A stretch of 64,000 nt of DNA. It comes from Paenibacillus_AR sp051594765. Lineage in GTDB: Bacteria; Bacillota; Bacilli; Paenibacillales; NBRC-103111. The stretch spans positions 62,001 to 126,000 of the forward strand of contig NZ_JBPPGJ010000011.1 in assembly GCF_051594765.1 (NCBI RefSeq), read 5' to 3'. A program made the translations under genes and the position numbers. This document shows, one piece after another, positions 33,936 through 42,904 of this stretch (position 1 is the first letter of the stretch; each line of letters begins with the position of its first letter). The notes below the pieces were generated by a model. It was not told the origin of the DNA. It saw only the letters and a program-made list of their open reading frames with translations, and ran no database searches.

Positions 33936-34664
33936 TTGATTGAATTCCGGAAGGTGAACAAGCATTACGGCAAGTTCCATGTATTGAAGGATGTGGATCT
34001 GCAGATCCGGGAGGGCGAGGTCGTCTGCGTCATCGGCCCCTCCGGCTCCGGCAAGAGCACACTCCTGCGCTGCATCAACCGGCTGGAGACCATCTCCGGC
34101 GGGGAGCTTGCCGTAAACGGCGTGCCGCTGCACGAGAAGAAGATCGATATCAACGGCTTCCGCCGGAATATCGGCATGGTGTTCCAGCATTTCAACCTGT
34201 ATCCGCACAAGAAGGTGCTGGATAACATTATTTTGGCTCCAATGAAGGTGTTGGGACTCAGCCGAGAGCAGGCTGTCCAGACGGCCATGTCCTATCTGGA
34301 TCGGGTGGGCATCGCGGACAAGGCGCACCACTACCCCTCCCAGCTGTCGGGCGGCCAGCAGCAGCGGGTCGCCATAGCCCGGGGCTTGGCCATGAAGCCC
34401 AAGATCATGTTATTTGACGAACCGACGTCTGCCCTGGATCCCGAGATGATCGGGGAGGTGCTGGACGTGATGCGCTCCCTGGCGCATGACGGCATGACTA
34501 TGGTGGTTGTGACCCACGAGATGGGCTTCGCCCGCGAGGTGGCGGACCGCACCGTGTTCATGGATCAGGGACAGATTCTGGAGGTTGCACCATCCGAAGC
34601 GTTCTTCGCCAGCCCGCAGGAGGAGCGCGCCCGCGTCTTCTTAAGCCGGCTCCTGCACCATTAA
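33936..34664 (+). CDS. glnQ: Polar amino acid (glutamine-type) ABC transporter ATPase
   Basis: 242 residues with GPSGSGKSTLLRCIN (Walker A), LSGGQQQRVAIARGLA (signature), LFDEPTSALDPEM (Walker B) and VVVTHEMGFAREVA (H-loop), all canonical for GlnQ-type ATPases. TTG start has AAGGGGTGGTGA upstream. Gene order ATPase, binding protein, permease, permease equals glnQHMP of B. subtilis, supporting a Gln/Glu-type uptake system. Confidence 0.93.
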   Translation: MIEFRKVNKHYGKFHVLKDVDLQIREGEVVCVIGPSGSGKSTLLRCINRLETISGGELAVNGVPLHEKKIDINGFRRNIGMVFQHFNLYPHKKVLDNIILAPMKVLGLSREQAVQTAMSYLDRVGIADKAHHYPSQLSGGQQQRVAIARGLAMKPKIMLFDEPTSALDPEMIGEVLDVMRSLAHDGMTMVVVTHEMGFAREVADRTVFMDQGQILEVAPSEAFFASPQEERARVFLSRLLHH

Positions 34665-34699
34665 CGCTCATTATTCCATTCGAGAGGGGATTGTATCCG

Positions 34700-35581
34700 A
34701 TGAACAAACGCTCTTATCTGGCTCTGCCCTTGACCCTTATGCTGATGCTGGTCACCATTCTGGCCGGCTGCGGCGATAAGGAGACCTCCGCTCCCGCCGC
34801 CTCCACCGCCCCGGCCGCCTCCGCGGGGGCCGCTTCCGCCAAACCGGCGGAGCCGAAGATCGACAGCAAGACCCTGGATGCCATCAAGAAGCGCGGCAAG
34901 CTGGTGGCCGGCGTGAAATTCGACACCAATCTGTTCGGTCTGAAGAACCCGGCCAACGGCAACGTGGAGGGCTTCGACATCGACATCGCCAAAGCGCTGG
35001 CGAAGAAAATTCTGGGAGATGAGACGAAGCTGGAGCTGAAGGAGGTCACCTCGAAGACCCGGATCCCCATGCTGCAGAACGGGGAGATCGACATCATCAT
35101 CGCCACCATGACCATCACCGAGGAGCGCAAGCAGCAGGTGGAGTTCAGCGATGTGTATTTTAAGGCGGGCCAGGCCTTGCTGGTGAAGAAGGGCAGTCCG
35201 ATCAAGAGCCTCGCCGACGTGAAGAAGGGCGTCAAGGTGCTGTCCGTGAAGGGCTCCACCTCCGCCAAGAACATCCGGGAGAAAGCGCCGGACGCCACCG
35301 TGCTGGAGTTCGAGAACTACCAGGATGCGTTCACCGCGCTGAAGGCCGGCCAAGGCGACACCCTGACTACGGACAACGCCATCCTCTTCGGGATGATGAA
35401 GCAGGATCCGGGCTATGAAGTGGTGGGCGACACGTTCACGGAGGAGCCTTACGGCATGGCCATCGTCAAGGGCGACACCGGGTTCGCCGGCGTAGTCAAC
35501 GAGCTGCTGAAGGACCTGAAGGCCAGCGGGCAATACGACAAGCTGTACGAACAGTGGATGGGCGTCAAGCCGTCCAAATAA
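34700..35581 (+). CDS. glnH: Polar amino acid ABC transporter binding lipoprotein
   Basis: 293 residues. Lipoprotein signal ending TILAGCGDKE, an Ala/Ser/Pro linker, then a SBP_bac_3 domain (IKKRGKLVAGVKFDTNLFG, NVEGFDIDIAKALAKKI, DIIIATMTITEERKQQVEFSD, GSTSAKNI). The fold captures glutamine, glutamate or a similar polar amino acid. ATG 34700 is preferred because GAGAGGGGA is nine bases upstream; the in-frame TTG 34691 directly abuts that site. Confidence 0.93.
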   Translation: MNKRSYLALPLTLMLMLVTILAGCGDKETSAPAASTAPAASAGAASAKPAEPKIDSKTLDAIKKRGKLVAGVKFDTNLFGLKNPANGNVEGFDIDIAKALAKKILGDETKLELKEVTSKTRIPMLQNGEIDIIIATMTITEERKQQVEFSDVYFKAGQALLVKKGSPIKSLADVKKGVKVLSVKGSTSAKNIREKAPDATVLEFENYQDAFTALKAGQGDTLTTDNAILFGMMKQDPGYEVVGDTFTEEPYGMAIVKGDTGFAGVVNELLKDLKASGQYDKLYEQWMGVKPSK

Positions 35582-35599
35582 GCCCGGAAGGGTGAGGGT

Positions 35600-36259
35600 A
35601 TGACCAAATTCGACTTCAACGTTCTGGTGAACCACTGGGACCGGTATATGGAGGGCTTCTGGAACACGGTGCAGGTCAGTCTCATTGCCCTTGTCGGCAG
35701 CTTCCTGCTGGGAGCGCTGGTGGCCGTTCTCCGCATCGCGCCCGTCAAGGCGCTGAACGCAGTCGGTACGGTGTACGTGGAGTTCATCCGCAACATTCCG
35801 CTGCTGCTGGTCGTGTTCTTCTTCTACCTGGGGCTGCCTTCCCTGGGGATCCCATTGGACGGGTTCGTGTCCGGGACCTTGGGATTGACGGTGTATACGG
35901 CATCCTTCATCGCAGAGGCGATCCGCGCCGGGATCCAGACCGTGCCGAAGGGGCAGTCCGAGGCCGCCCGGTCCTCGGGGTTGACATACATGCAGACCAT
36001 GCTGCACATCGTCCTGCCCCAGGCCATCAAGATCGTGCTGCCGGCCATCGGGAACCAGTTCATCAACCTGGTGAAGAACTCCTCCATCCTGGCGGTCGTC
36101 GCCGGCATGGATTTGATGTACTACGCGGACCTGATCAATTCCGATACGTTCCTGCCGCTGCCCGTGTACACGTTCGTGGCCCTGTTCTATCTGGTGCTGA
36201 CCGTTCCGCTCAGCCTGGCGGTCCACTATATGGAGCGCCGGTTCGCCAGAAGCTCGTAG
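35600..36259 (+). CDS. glnM: Polar amino acid ABC transporter permease
   Basis: 219 residues, about five membrane helices, with HisM/GlnP-family features: YMEGFWNTVQVSLIALVGSFLLGA at the start, FIRNIPLLLVVFFFYLGLP, and the EAA loop GQSEAARSSGLTYMQTMLHIVLPQAIKIVLP that docks the ATPase. Its GAGGGT ribosome site lies 19 bases after glnH. Pairs with the next permease. Confidence 0.92.
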   Translation: MTKFDFNVLVNHWDRYMEGFWNTVQVSLIALVGSFLLGALVAVLRIAPVKALNAVGTVYVEFIRNIPLLLVVFFFYLGLPSLGIPLDGFVSGTLGLTVYTASFIAEAIRAGIQTVPKGQSEAARSSGLTYMQTMLHIVLPQAIKIVLPAIGNQFINLVKNSSILAVVAGMDLMYYADLINSDTFLPLPVYTFVALFYLVLTVPLSLAVHYMERRFARSS

Positions 36260-36274
36260 GAAGGAGGCGGAACC

Positions 36275-36925
36275 ATGGATTTCAGCGGAGCTTACGCGTC
36301 CGACAACCTGCGCTTTATTCTGGAGGGCTTCCTCGTCACCCTGGAGGTGGCGTTCCTCTCCATTGTGTTCAGCTTCATCCTGGGAACGGCGGCAGGCGTG
36401 CTGCGTTATACGCGGATCCCGGCCGTCTCCCAAGCGACGGGCCTGCTGGTGGACATCATCCGGAACCTGCCCCTGCTGCTTATCATCTTCTCCATCAAAA
36501 TGGTGCTTCCCCAGCTGGGCGTGAAGCTCTCCGTCTTCTGGTCCGCCGTGGCGGGACTCTCTCTCTTCGAGGGCGCCATGGTGGCGGAGATCGTCCGCAG
36601 CGGCCTGAAGTCCATCGACCGGGGGCAGATCGAGGCGGCCCGGTCTTCAGGGCTCAGCTACCTGCAGACGCTGTGGCACATCCTGCTGCCCCAGGGCCTC
36701 CGGCGCATGTCGCCGCCGATGGTCAGCCAGTTCATCTCGCTCTTGAAGGATACGTCGCTGGCCGTCATCATCTCGCTGCCGGAGCTCATGCACAACGTCC
36801 AGATCGTCGGCGGACACAACTTCAACTACGTGATCCCCGCTCTGATCCTGGCGGCGCTCCTGTACTTCGGCATCAACTACACGCTGTCCATTGTCGCCCG
36901 GCGTCTAGAGGCCCGCGCCCTCTAG
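36275..36925 (+). CDS. glnP: Polar amino acid ABC transporter permease
   Basis: 216 residues, about five membrane helices. FILEGFLVTLEVAFLSIVFSFILG, DIIRNLPLLLIIF and the EAA loop GQIEAARSSGLSYLQTLWHILLPQGLRRM define it as the second permease of the glnQHMP set. AAGGAGG precedes the ATG, 15 bases after glnM. Last gene of the operon. Confidence 0.92.
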   Translation: MDFSGAYASDNLRFILEGFLVTLEVAFLSIVFSFILGTAAGVLRYTRIPAVSQATGLLVDIIRNLPLLLIIFSIKMVLPQLGVKLSVFWSAVAGLSLFEGAMVAEIVRSGLKSIDRGQIEAARSSGLSYLQTLWHILLPQGLRRMSPPMVSQFISLLKDTSLAVIISLPELMHNVQIVGGHNFNYVIPALILAALLYFGINYTLSIVARRLEARAL

Positions 36926-36965
36926 AAGGACTCCGGGCGGGCCGTGGCCGCAGCCGACGGCAAAT

Positions 36966-37016
36966 AAGCCCCTGCTCCGGGAGAAGAGGGAATCTCTTCC
37001 TCCAGGGCAGGGGCTT
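36966..37016. terminator. Possible hairpin terminator after glnP
   Basis: AAGCCCCTGC (36966-36975) pairs with GCAGGGGCTT (37007-37016), with further partial pairing inside (GGGAGAAGAGGG with the T/C-rich strand). No clear T-run on either side. Confidence 0.5.
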
Positions 37017-37057
37017 GGCGTGTCTGTGGACTCGATGGTCGCCGGCGGCCCTTATGC

Positions 37058-38125
37058 CTACCGCAGCGCCCACAGCGCGTCGGCCACGGCCGCCGGGGTG
37101 ACCTCGAAGGGCATGTGGGCCATCGGCCCGTCGGCGGAGCAGGCTGCAACGGCAGCGGGGAGCAAGTCGTCCCGAGCCGCGCCGCTCAGGCCGATGTCCG
37201 CCAGGCAGACCGGCAGCCCCAGGGCCCGGTTGAAGGCGGCCGCTTCGTCCTGCTCCGCACGGGGCACTCCCTCCAGCTGCAGCTGGACGAGAACGCAGAA
37301 GGCGACCAGCTCCCCATGGAGCAGGCGGCGGGCTTCGGGCAGAAGCGTCAGCCCGTTGTGCACCGCATGGGCCGCCGCCAGGCCGCAGCCCTCGAAGGCC
37401 AGGCCGCTCAGGAGCAGGTTCGCCTCCACGATGCGCTCCAGCGCCTCCGTCGCCTGACCTGCCGCGCAGGCGTCCCGGGCAGCGGCGGCATGCTCCAGCA
37501 GCGTCTGGCGGCACAGCTCCGCCACGGCCATGGCCGCCAGGGTGGGCCCCGCCGTGCGGCGGGCTTCCGCCGACCGCAGGTTCGCCCGCGCTTCATAATA
37601 GGTGGACCAGGCGTCTCCGATGCCGGCCACCAGGAAGCGCACCGGCGCCCGGGCGATGATGCCCGTGTCGACGAGGACCACGTCGGGCGGCCGCCGGAGC
37701 TGCAGGTACCGGGAGAGCTCCCCGGTCTCCCGGTACACCACGGCCAGGGAGCTGCAGGGGGCGTCCGTCGAGGCAATGGTCGGCACGATGATGACGGGCA
37801 GGTCCAGCGCGTGCGCCACGGCCTTGGCCGCGTCCAGCGCCCGTCCGCCACCCAGTCCGACCACGACCGTGCCGCCGCCCGAGTCGCACAGCCCGGCCAG
37901 CCGCTCCACCTCCGCCTCCGTGCAGAGCCCGCCGAAGGCTCCGGACACGAGGCGGAAGGAGACCCGCTCCTGGGCCGCCCGGAGCCCGCCGGCCACCCGC
38001 TCCTGATCCTCTGCCGAAGCGACCAGAAAGCCGCTTCCCCCGTACGCTTGCACATAGGTGCCGATCTCCTGCAGCGCTTCTACTCCTTGAACATATCGCG
38101 AAGGCGATTGAAAGACCCGGATCAT
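37058..38125 (-). CDS. Iron/zinc-dependent alcohol dehydrogenase, GldA type
   Basis: 355 residues of the glycerol-dehydrogenase-like family. NAD motif GLGGGRALDAAKAVAH, PTIASTDAPCSSLAV, and metal ligands Asp in GIGDAWSTYYEA, His in AHAVHNGL and His in LLHGELVAF match Zn-dependent glycerol dehydrogenase. Probably oxidises glycerol or a related diol with NAD+; the exact substrate is open. GGAGGG precedes the ATG. Single-gene unit divergent from the short flavoprotein gene. Confidence 0.88.
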   Translation of the reverse strand: MIRVFQSPSRYVQGVEALQEIGTYVQAYGGSGFLVASAEDQERVAGGLRAAQERVSFRLVSGAFGGLCTEAEVERLAGLCDSGGGTVVVGLGGGRALDAAKAVAHALDLPVIIVPTIASTDAPCSSLAVVYRETGELSRYLQLRRPPDVVLVDTGIIARAPVRFLVAGIGDAWSTYYEARANLRSAEARRTAGPTLAAMAVAELCRQTLLEHAAAARDACAAGQATEALERIVEANLLLSGLAFEGCGLAAAHAVHNGLTLLPEARRLLHGELVAFCVLVQLQLEGVPRAEQDEAAAFNRALGLPVCLADIGLSGAARDDLLPAAVAACSADGPMAHMPFEVTPAAVADALWALR

Positions 38126-38163
38126 GGAAAACCCTCCGATTTATTGGTCTGCTTACTTATTTT

Positions 38164-38203
38164 TTGTTACAATGAATAGGTGAGTATTATACTTTAATTA
38201 TAA
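38164..38203 (+). promoter_or_regulatory. Promoter with possible PerR-like half site
   Basis: TTGTTA (38164-38169), 18 bases, then TATACT (38188-38193). The bases TTGTTACAATGAAT (38164-38177) are identical to 894-907 before the other flavoprotein operon. ATTATAA (38197-38203) is a perfect PerR-box half, and the full 15-mer at 38189-38203 scores 10 of 14. Confidence 0.55.
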
Positions 38204-38218
38204 AGGAGTCGATTCTGC

Positions 38219-38785
38219 ATGTACGATATCGCCATTATCGGAGCAGGCCCCACCGGAGCCAGCGCCGCCCTGTTCGCCTCCAAGGCCGGCAAGAAAACCT
38301 TGGTCCTCGATAGCAATCAGAGCATTACCAAGCGCGCCTGGCTTGAGAACCACTACGGTGTAGACGCCATCTCCGGCCCGGACCTGGTGGAGAACGGCAA
38401 GAAGCAGGCCGCCAAGTTCGGCGCCGAGCTGATCGAAGGCAAAGCGACCTCCGTTCAAGCGGAGGGCGAAGGCTTCACCATCCAGACCGAGGCCGGCGCC
38501 TCCTACAGCGCCAAGCGCGTCATCCTGGCCACCGGCCTTCTGACTGACCTGGCCGAAGCCTCCGGCATCGCCACGAAGCCGGGCACCGAGCCCCGCGTGA
38601 AGACCGTCATTGCGACCGACGCTGCAGGTCAAACCAACGTGGCCGGCATCTATGCCGCAGGCGGCGCCGCCGGCACCAGCCTGCACACCATCATCACCGC
38701 CGGCGACGGCGCGCGGGTGGCCATCAACATCCTGAGCGAGCTGAACGGCGAGCGTTATGTCGATCATGACGTGCTGAAGGCCTAA
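38219..38785 (+). CDS. Short FAD-dependent oxidoreductase, TrxR-like without redox/NADPH domain
   Basis: 188 residues. N-terminal GAGPTGASAALFASKAG is an FAD-binding Rossmann motif, ILATGL is the ATG box, and AGIYAAGGAAG near the C-terminus is the second FAD motif. The region between them, which in thioredoxin reductases holds the NADPH domain and CxxC, is missing, so this is a stand-alone FAD domain. Such proteins exist in Bacilli without a settled role. AAAGGAG precedes the ATG and a terminator follows. It shares a promoter motif with the operon at 974. Confidence 0.85.
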   Translation: MYDIAIIGAGPTGASAALFASKAGKKTLVLDSNQSITKRAWLENHYGVDAISGPDLVENGKKQAAKFGAELIEGKATSVQAEGEGFTIQTEAGASYSAKRVILATGLLTDLAEASGIATKPGTEPRVKTVIATDAAGQTNVAGIYAAGGAAGTSLHTIITAGDGARVAINILSELNGERYVDHDVLKA

Positions 38786-38806
38786 GCCGCCTCATCTTGG
38801 CAACGA

Positions 38807-38860
38807 ACACCGTCATCAACGGAGCTCCCGCAGGAGCTGCCGGAGATGGCGGTGTTTTTT
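38807..38860 (+). terminator. Intrinsic terminator after the short flavoprotein gene
   Basis: ACACCGTCATC (38807-38817) pairs with GATGGCGGTGT (38845-38855) through one wobble, with an inner GGAGCTCC-type pairing and six T at the end. Confidence 0.85.
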
Positions 38861-38961
38861 GGTCTTGACGGGCTCCTGCGGCCGGGGTACCATGTGTGAA
38901 ACTCTTTCACATCGGAACCGCTCTTCCCGCACAATCCCGCATCCGGAAAGGAACGTTACAG

Positions 38962-39909
38962 ATGGGTCCCCTGCTTCTTGGCCTTGCATCCGCCTTTTTC
39001 TTCTCCGTCACCTTCGTCTTGAACCGGGAGATGGAGCTGTCCGGCGGAAGCTGGATGTGGAGCGCCTCGCTCCGCTACCTGTTCATGCTGCCCCTGCTCT
39101 TCGGCGTGGTCTCCCTCCGCGGAGCCCACGGACTGACTCCCTTGCTCCGCTCCATGCGCGCCAAGCCCGGCCCTTGGCTCCTCTGGAGCACCGTGGGATT
39201 CGGGCTGTTCTATGCGCCTCTCTGCTATGCGGCCACTTATTCTCCCGGCTGGCTCATCGCCGGCACATGGCAGATCACCATCATCTCCGGCTCTCTCTTG
39301 GCCCCCTTCTTCTGGCGGACCGTGCAGACGCCGGAAGGGCCACTCCAGGTTAGAGGCCGGATCCCCGTCAAGGGAATCGCCATGTCCGGCATCATCCTGG
39401 CGGGCGTCGTCCTGCTCCAGGCGGAGCAGGCGGGCAGCCTCTCCCCATGGGAGACCGCTGCCGGGATCCTTCCCATCCTGGCCGCCTCCTTCGCCTATCC
39501 GCTCGGCAACCGCAAGATGATGGAGGTGACCGCCGGCGGACTGGATCCGTTCCAGCGCATTCTCGGCATGACGGTCGCCAGCCTGCCGGTCTGGCTGGTG
39601 CTGTCCGCCGCCGGGCTTGCCCTGGACGGCCCCCCCAGTCCGGGGCAGGTGACCCAGTCCCTCTTGGTCGCCGTATCGTCCGGCGTGATTGCCACCGCCC
39701 TCTTCTTCCGGGCCACGGACCTGGTGAAGGGCAGCATGAGCCGGCTGGCGGCGGTGGAGGCGACCCAGTCCACGGAGGTGCTGTTCACCCTGGCCGGCGA
39801 GACGCTGCTCTTCGCCGCCCCGCTGCCCTCCGCCCTCTCGTGGGTCGGCATCGGAACCGTCACCGCCGGCATGCTGCTGCACAGCTATATATCCGCCCGG
39901 GCCGTCTAG
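38962..39909 (+). CDS. DMT-superfamily multidrug-type transporter
   Basis: 315 residues with about ten hydrophobic segments. It begins LLGLASAFFFSVTFVLNREMELSGGSW, and the duplicated halves with FFRATDLVKGSMSRLAAVEATQ resemble the EmrE-related PF13536 multidrug-efflux family rather than EamA proper. Likely exports small hydrophobic or cationic compounds. ATG 38962 follows AAAGGA by nine bases; the extension to 38896 lacks a ribosome site. Confidence 0.82.
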   Translation: MGPLLLGLASAFFFSVTFVLNREMELSGGSWMWSASLRYLFMLPLLFGVVSLRGAHGLTPLLRSMRAKPGPWLLWSTVGFGLFYAPLCYAATYSPGWLIAGTWQITIISGSLLAPFFWRTVQTPEGPLQVRGRIPVKGIAMSGIILAGVVLLQAEQAGSLSPWETAAGILPILAASFAYPLGNRKMMEVTAGGLDPFQRILGMTVASLPVWLVLSAAGLALDGPPSPGQVTQSLLVAVSSGVIATALFFRATDLVKGSMSRLAAVEATQSTEVLFTLAGETLLFAAPLPSALSWVGIGTVTAGMLLHSYISARAV

Positions 39910-39918
39910 GCCCCTCTT

Positions 39919-39949
39919 CCGGCAGCCCGCACGGGAGGCCGGTTTTTTT
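39919..39949 (+). terminator. Intrinsic terminator after the DMT transporter
   Basis: CCGG-CAG-CCCG-CA-CGGG-AGG-CCGG (39919-39942) with a symmetric internal loop, then seven T. Confidence 0.8.
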
Positions 39950-40493
39950 ATTCAAAGGCAATGGCCTTCAACACGTTCCCCGCGAAGTCCTTCACCCGGA
40001 AGCCCGATTCCTCCAGCACGCCGTACGAGGCCGCATAATGCTCCTTCGGCAGGGAGACGGAGCCCGGATTCAGCACGTAGACGTCCCCTCTCTTGTCCGC
40101 CACCGGAATGTGGGTATGCCCCTGGATGAAGATGTCGCCGGCCGACAGATGCGGCAGACTCTCCATGTGGTGATGGTGCCCGTGGGTGGCGAAGATACGC
40201 CGGCCTCCCTGGAACAACACCGCGTATTCGGCCAGAACCGGGAAGTCGATCAGCATCTGGTCCACCTCTGCGTCGCAGTTGCCCCGGACCGTCATGATCT
40301 TATCCTTCACCGCATTGAGCCGGGCCGCCACCTCCTTCGGATTATAGTCCTCCGGCAGCGGATTCCGGGGCCCATGATACAATAGATCCCCCAAGCTCAG
40401 GATGTAATCCGCCTGCTCCTCGCCGAACTTCTCCAACGCCCGCTCCAAGCCCGCCAAGGACCCGTGAATATCCGATATAACCAGCAGCTTCAT
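39948..40493 (-). CDS. yfcE: YfcE-type metallophosphoesterase
   Basis: 181 residues with all calcineurin-like metal motifs: DIHGS, GDLLYHGPRN, GNCD, THGHHHH and GHTHIP. Length and order match YfcE, a Mn-dependent phosphodiesterase. Cytoplasmic; physiological substrate unknown. ATG 40493 has GGGAGGG seven bases upstream; the longer frame to 40511 would include that site. Its 3' end touches the T-tract of the opposing terminator. Confidence 0.9.
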   Translation of the reverse strand: MKLLVISDIHGSLAGLERALEKFGEEQADYILSLGDLLYHGPRNPLPEDYNPKEVAARLNAVKDKIMTVRGNCDAEVDQMLIDFPVLAEYAVLFQGGRRIFATHGHHHHMESLPHLSAGDIFIQGHTHIPVADKRGDVYVLNPGSVSLPKEHYAASYGVLEESGFRVKDFAGNVLKAIAFE

Positions 40494-40661
40494 CGATTCG
40501 CCCTCCCGCATCTAAGTTACTCCAGCATGGTTCGTTGTCCATATGTGCCTACTATACCAAAACACGCCCGCCCCCACACGGGAACGGACGGTTTTGACAA
40601 GAATTCGTAACGGGTGGGGAGCCGGAGCTCCCCGCGAGCCGCAGGCGCGGCCGACTTGCCT

Positions 40662-42179
40662 CTAGGATGCCTTCTTCTCCGGCTTGCCTGGAATTACGAG
40701 CCGGGAGTTCCCCATGTAGGGTACGAACACCAGAGCCAATACGGCGGGAACAAGTGCCCAAAGGAACATGGTGGAGATGGAGGAGGACAGCGCAGACACG
40801 ATATGGTCCATCACTTCCTTCGGAATGGACGCCCGGCGTTCGGGCGACAGCAGCTCCCGGGTATTGCCCATCGTCTGGCCCCCCGGTCCGCCTGCGCCGC
40901 CGAAGACCTCCTCCAGCTTGCCCTTCAGCAGGTTCCGCTGCATTATGCCGAAGACGGTCAAGCCGACGGTCATGCCCAGGGACCGGACGAAGGACATGGT
41001 GGAGCTGGCGGAGCCCCTCTGGCGCATATCGAAATCATGGATGCCCGACATGCCGAGGACCGAGAAGGAGAAGCCGACTCCCAATCCGGCGACGATCATG
41101 AACAGCGTCAGAGCGGTCTGGGAGGTGCCGGGGTCGATGGTCGACAGCAGCCACGTGCCGGCGATCAGGATCACGGCGGATACCAGCATGATGTTCCGGT
41201 ACGAGGTCTTGGTGGAGGCGAAACCTCCGATCTGGGCCGCCGCCACGGAAGCCAGCGTCATGGGCAGCAGGATCAGTCCCGAGTTCGTGGCCGAACCCCC
41301 GCGGACCCCCTGCACGAAGATCGGAATGTACATGGCGAAGGTGATGAAGGCCGCCCCGTAGAACAGGCCGATGATCGTACTCGCTGCGAACAGCCGCTTG
41401 CGGAACATGCTGAAGCTGACGATGGGCTCGGCCGCCTTGGTCTCCGCATAGAGGAACACGGCGGTCAGCACCGCCGCTCCGGCGAACAGGGAGAGAATGA
41501 CGGAGGAGTCCCACGCAAACTCCTGGCCACCCAGCTCCAGGGCGAACATGAGGCAGACGACGGCGCCCACCAGCGTGGCCGCACCCCACCAGTCGATCCG
41601 CTGCTTGGAGTGCTCCAACGATTCCTTATAGAAGACCAGGAGCAGAACCAGCGCCACCAGACCGATCGGCACATTGATGTAGAAGATCCAGCGCCAGTGG
41701 ATATGGTCCGTAATGTAGGCGCCCAAGAGCGGCCCGATGAGGCTGGACGCCCCGAAGACGGCGCCGAACATTCCGCCCATGGCCCCTCTTTTCTCCGGCG
41801 GGATGATGTCGAAGAGGATCGTGAAGGCGATAGGCATCATGGCCCCGCCCCCGATGCCTTGAATGGCGCGGTAAACCGACAGCTCGATAATGTTGTGTGC
41901 CGTCCCGCAGAGCACAGAGCCCGCCAGGAACAGCAGGATGCCCAGCACAAAAAACCGCTTCCGCCCGTACATATCGGACAGCTTGCCGAAGATCGGCATT
42001 CCGGCCATCTCCGTGACCAGATAAGCGGAGGTGACCCAGACGAACTTGTCGAGTCCTCCCAGGTCGGCCACAATGGTGCCCATGGCCGTAGCCACGATCG
42101 TGTTGTCGATGGCCGCCGTAAAGATTCCCAGCAGAAGACCTGCCAGGACGAAGCCCATATGGGTTTGTTTCACACTCAT
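40662..42179 (-). CDS. MFS multidrug exporter, DHA2 (14-TM) family
   Basis: 505 residues, about fourteen membrane segments. LDNTIV-type motif is AAIDNTIVATAMGTIVADLGG, motif A is GKLSDMYGRKRFFVLG, and AIQGIGGGAMMPI follows, as in EmrB/QacA drug exporters. Probably proton-driven efflux of lipophilic cations or other toxic compounds. GAGGAGG precedes the ATG. The bactofilin operon lies 23 bases upstream on the same strand, so it may be co-transcribed. Confidence 0.9.
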   Translation of the reverse strand: MSVKQTHMGFVLAGLLLGIFTAAIDNTIVATAMGTIVADLGGLDKFVWVTSAYLVTEMAGMPIFGKLSDMYGRKRFFVLGILLFLAGSVLCGTAHNIIELSVYRAIQGIGGGAMMPIAFTILFDIIPPEKRGAMGGMFGAVFGASSLIGPLLGAYITDHIHWRWIFYINVPIGLVALVLLLVFYKESLEHSKQRIDWWGAATLVGAVVCLMFALELGGQEFAWDSSVILSLFAGAAVLTAVFLYAETKAAEPIVSFSMFRKRLFAASTIIGLFYGAAFITFAMYIPIFVQGVRGGSATNSGLILLPMTLASVAAAQIGGFASTKTSYRNIMLVSAVILIAGTWLLSTIDPGTSQTALTLFMIVAGLGVGFSFSVLGMSGIHDFDMRQRGSASSTMSFVRSLGMTVGLTVFGIMQRNLLKGKLEEVFGGAGGPGGQTMGNTRELLSPERRASIPKEVMDHIVSALSSSISTMFLWALVPAVLALVFVPYMGNSRLVIPGKPEKKAS

Positions 42180-42202
42180 AGCGATATTGCTCCTCCTCTA
42201 GA

Positions 42203-42877
42203 TTAATGCTTGGTTTTCCGTTGAACCCTGGAGCTCCGGTGAATCACCAGCGTCTCCGTATATTCCACTTCCCCGATGGTACAGCCCGGACCGATGACGA
42301 CGCGCTTGCCCCGGACCGTATCGGCCTTCGTATGCGCCAGCTCCACCCGGTCCGCTTCAATGAGAGCCGCCGTCAGACAAGAAGGTCCCTGGGGACGGAA
42401 CCATTCCTTCATGCTCTGCAGCCGGCTTCGGCTCACCCGGACCGTACCCCCTGCCACCTCCTGTGCGCTGCAGGGACCGAACAACCGAATATCCAGCTCC
42501 CCGGCATTCAACAGGCCTGCGGCCCGGAAGCCGCCTTTGACGCTCAGGTGCTCGCATTCCCAATCTCCATCCGCCTCCAGCCACCCTCTCATCCGCATGC
42601 GGCCGGCCTTCACACGGCCATGCACCCGGATCTGGCCCAGAGAGAAGGCCGCTCCCGCCCGAAGATCACCCTCCACGTCCCCTTCGCCGCTCAGCTTCAT
42701 CAGCTCGGCCGTGAGGCTGCCGGCCGCCTTAAGGTTTCCCGTACACTTCAGCGTGCCGCAGCTGACGTCCCCCGTCATATGGGACTCCCCGACGATATGG
42801 ATGCTGCCGTACTCGCCTCCGGACACATCCCCGGTTCCCGTGATCCGGATCTTGCGCGATGCTCTTGCCCCTGCCAT
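42203..42877 (-). CDS. Bactofilin-family protein (YhbF-like)
   Basis: 224 residues made of short beta-helix repeats (IRITGTGDVSGGEYGSIHIVGESHMTGDVSCGTL; GDVEGDLRAG). This is the repeating polymer-forming fold of bactofilins. Two adjacent bactofilin genes behind a YhbD-like gene match yhbDEF of B. subtilis, where YhbE/YhbF are needed for flagellar assembly. ATG 42877 is preferred over ATG 42883 because GAGGAGGG directly abuts the latter. Cytoplasmic scaffold; local partner is the paralogue upstream. Confidence 0.82.
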   Translation of the reverse strand: MAGARASRKIRITGTGDVSGGEYGSIHIVGESHMTGDVSCGTLKCTGNLKAAGSLTAELMKLSGEGDVEGDLRAGAAFSLGQIRVHGRVKAGRMRMRGWLEADGDWECEHLSVKGGFRAAGLLNAGELDIRLFGPCSAQEVAGGTVRVSRSRLQSMKEWFRPQGPSCLTAALIEADRVELAHTKADTVRGKRVVIGPGCTIGEVEYTETLVIHRSSRVQRKTKH

Positions 42878-42904
42878 CGTCATCCCTCCTCTATGTCTTC
42901 GGAT

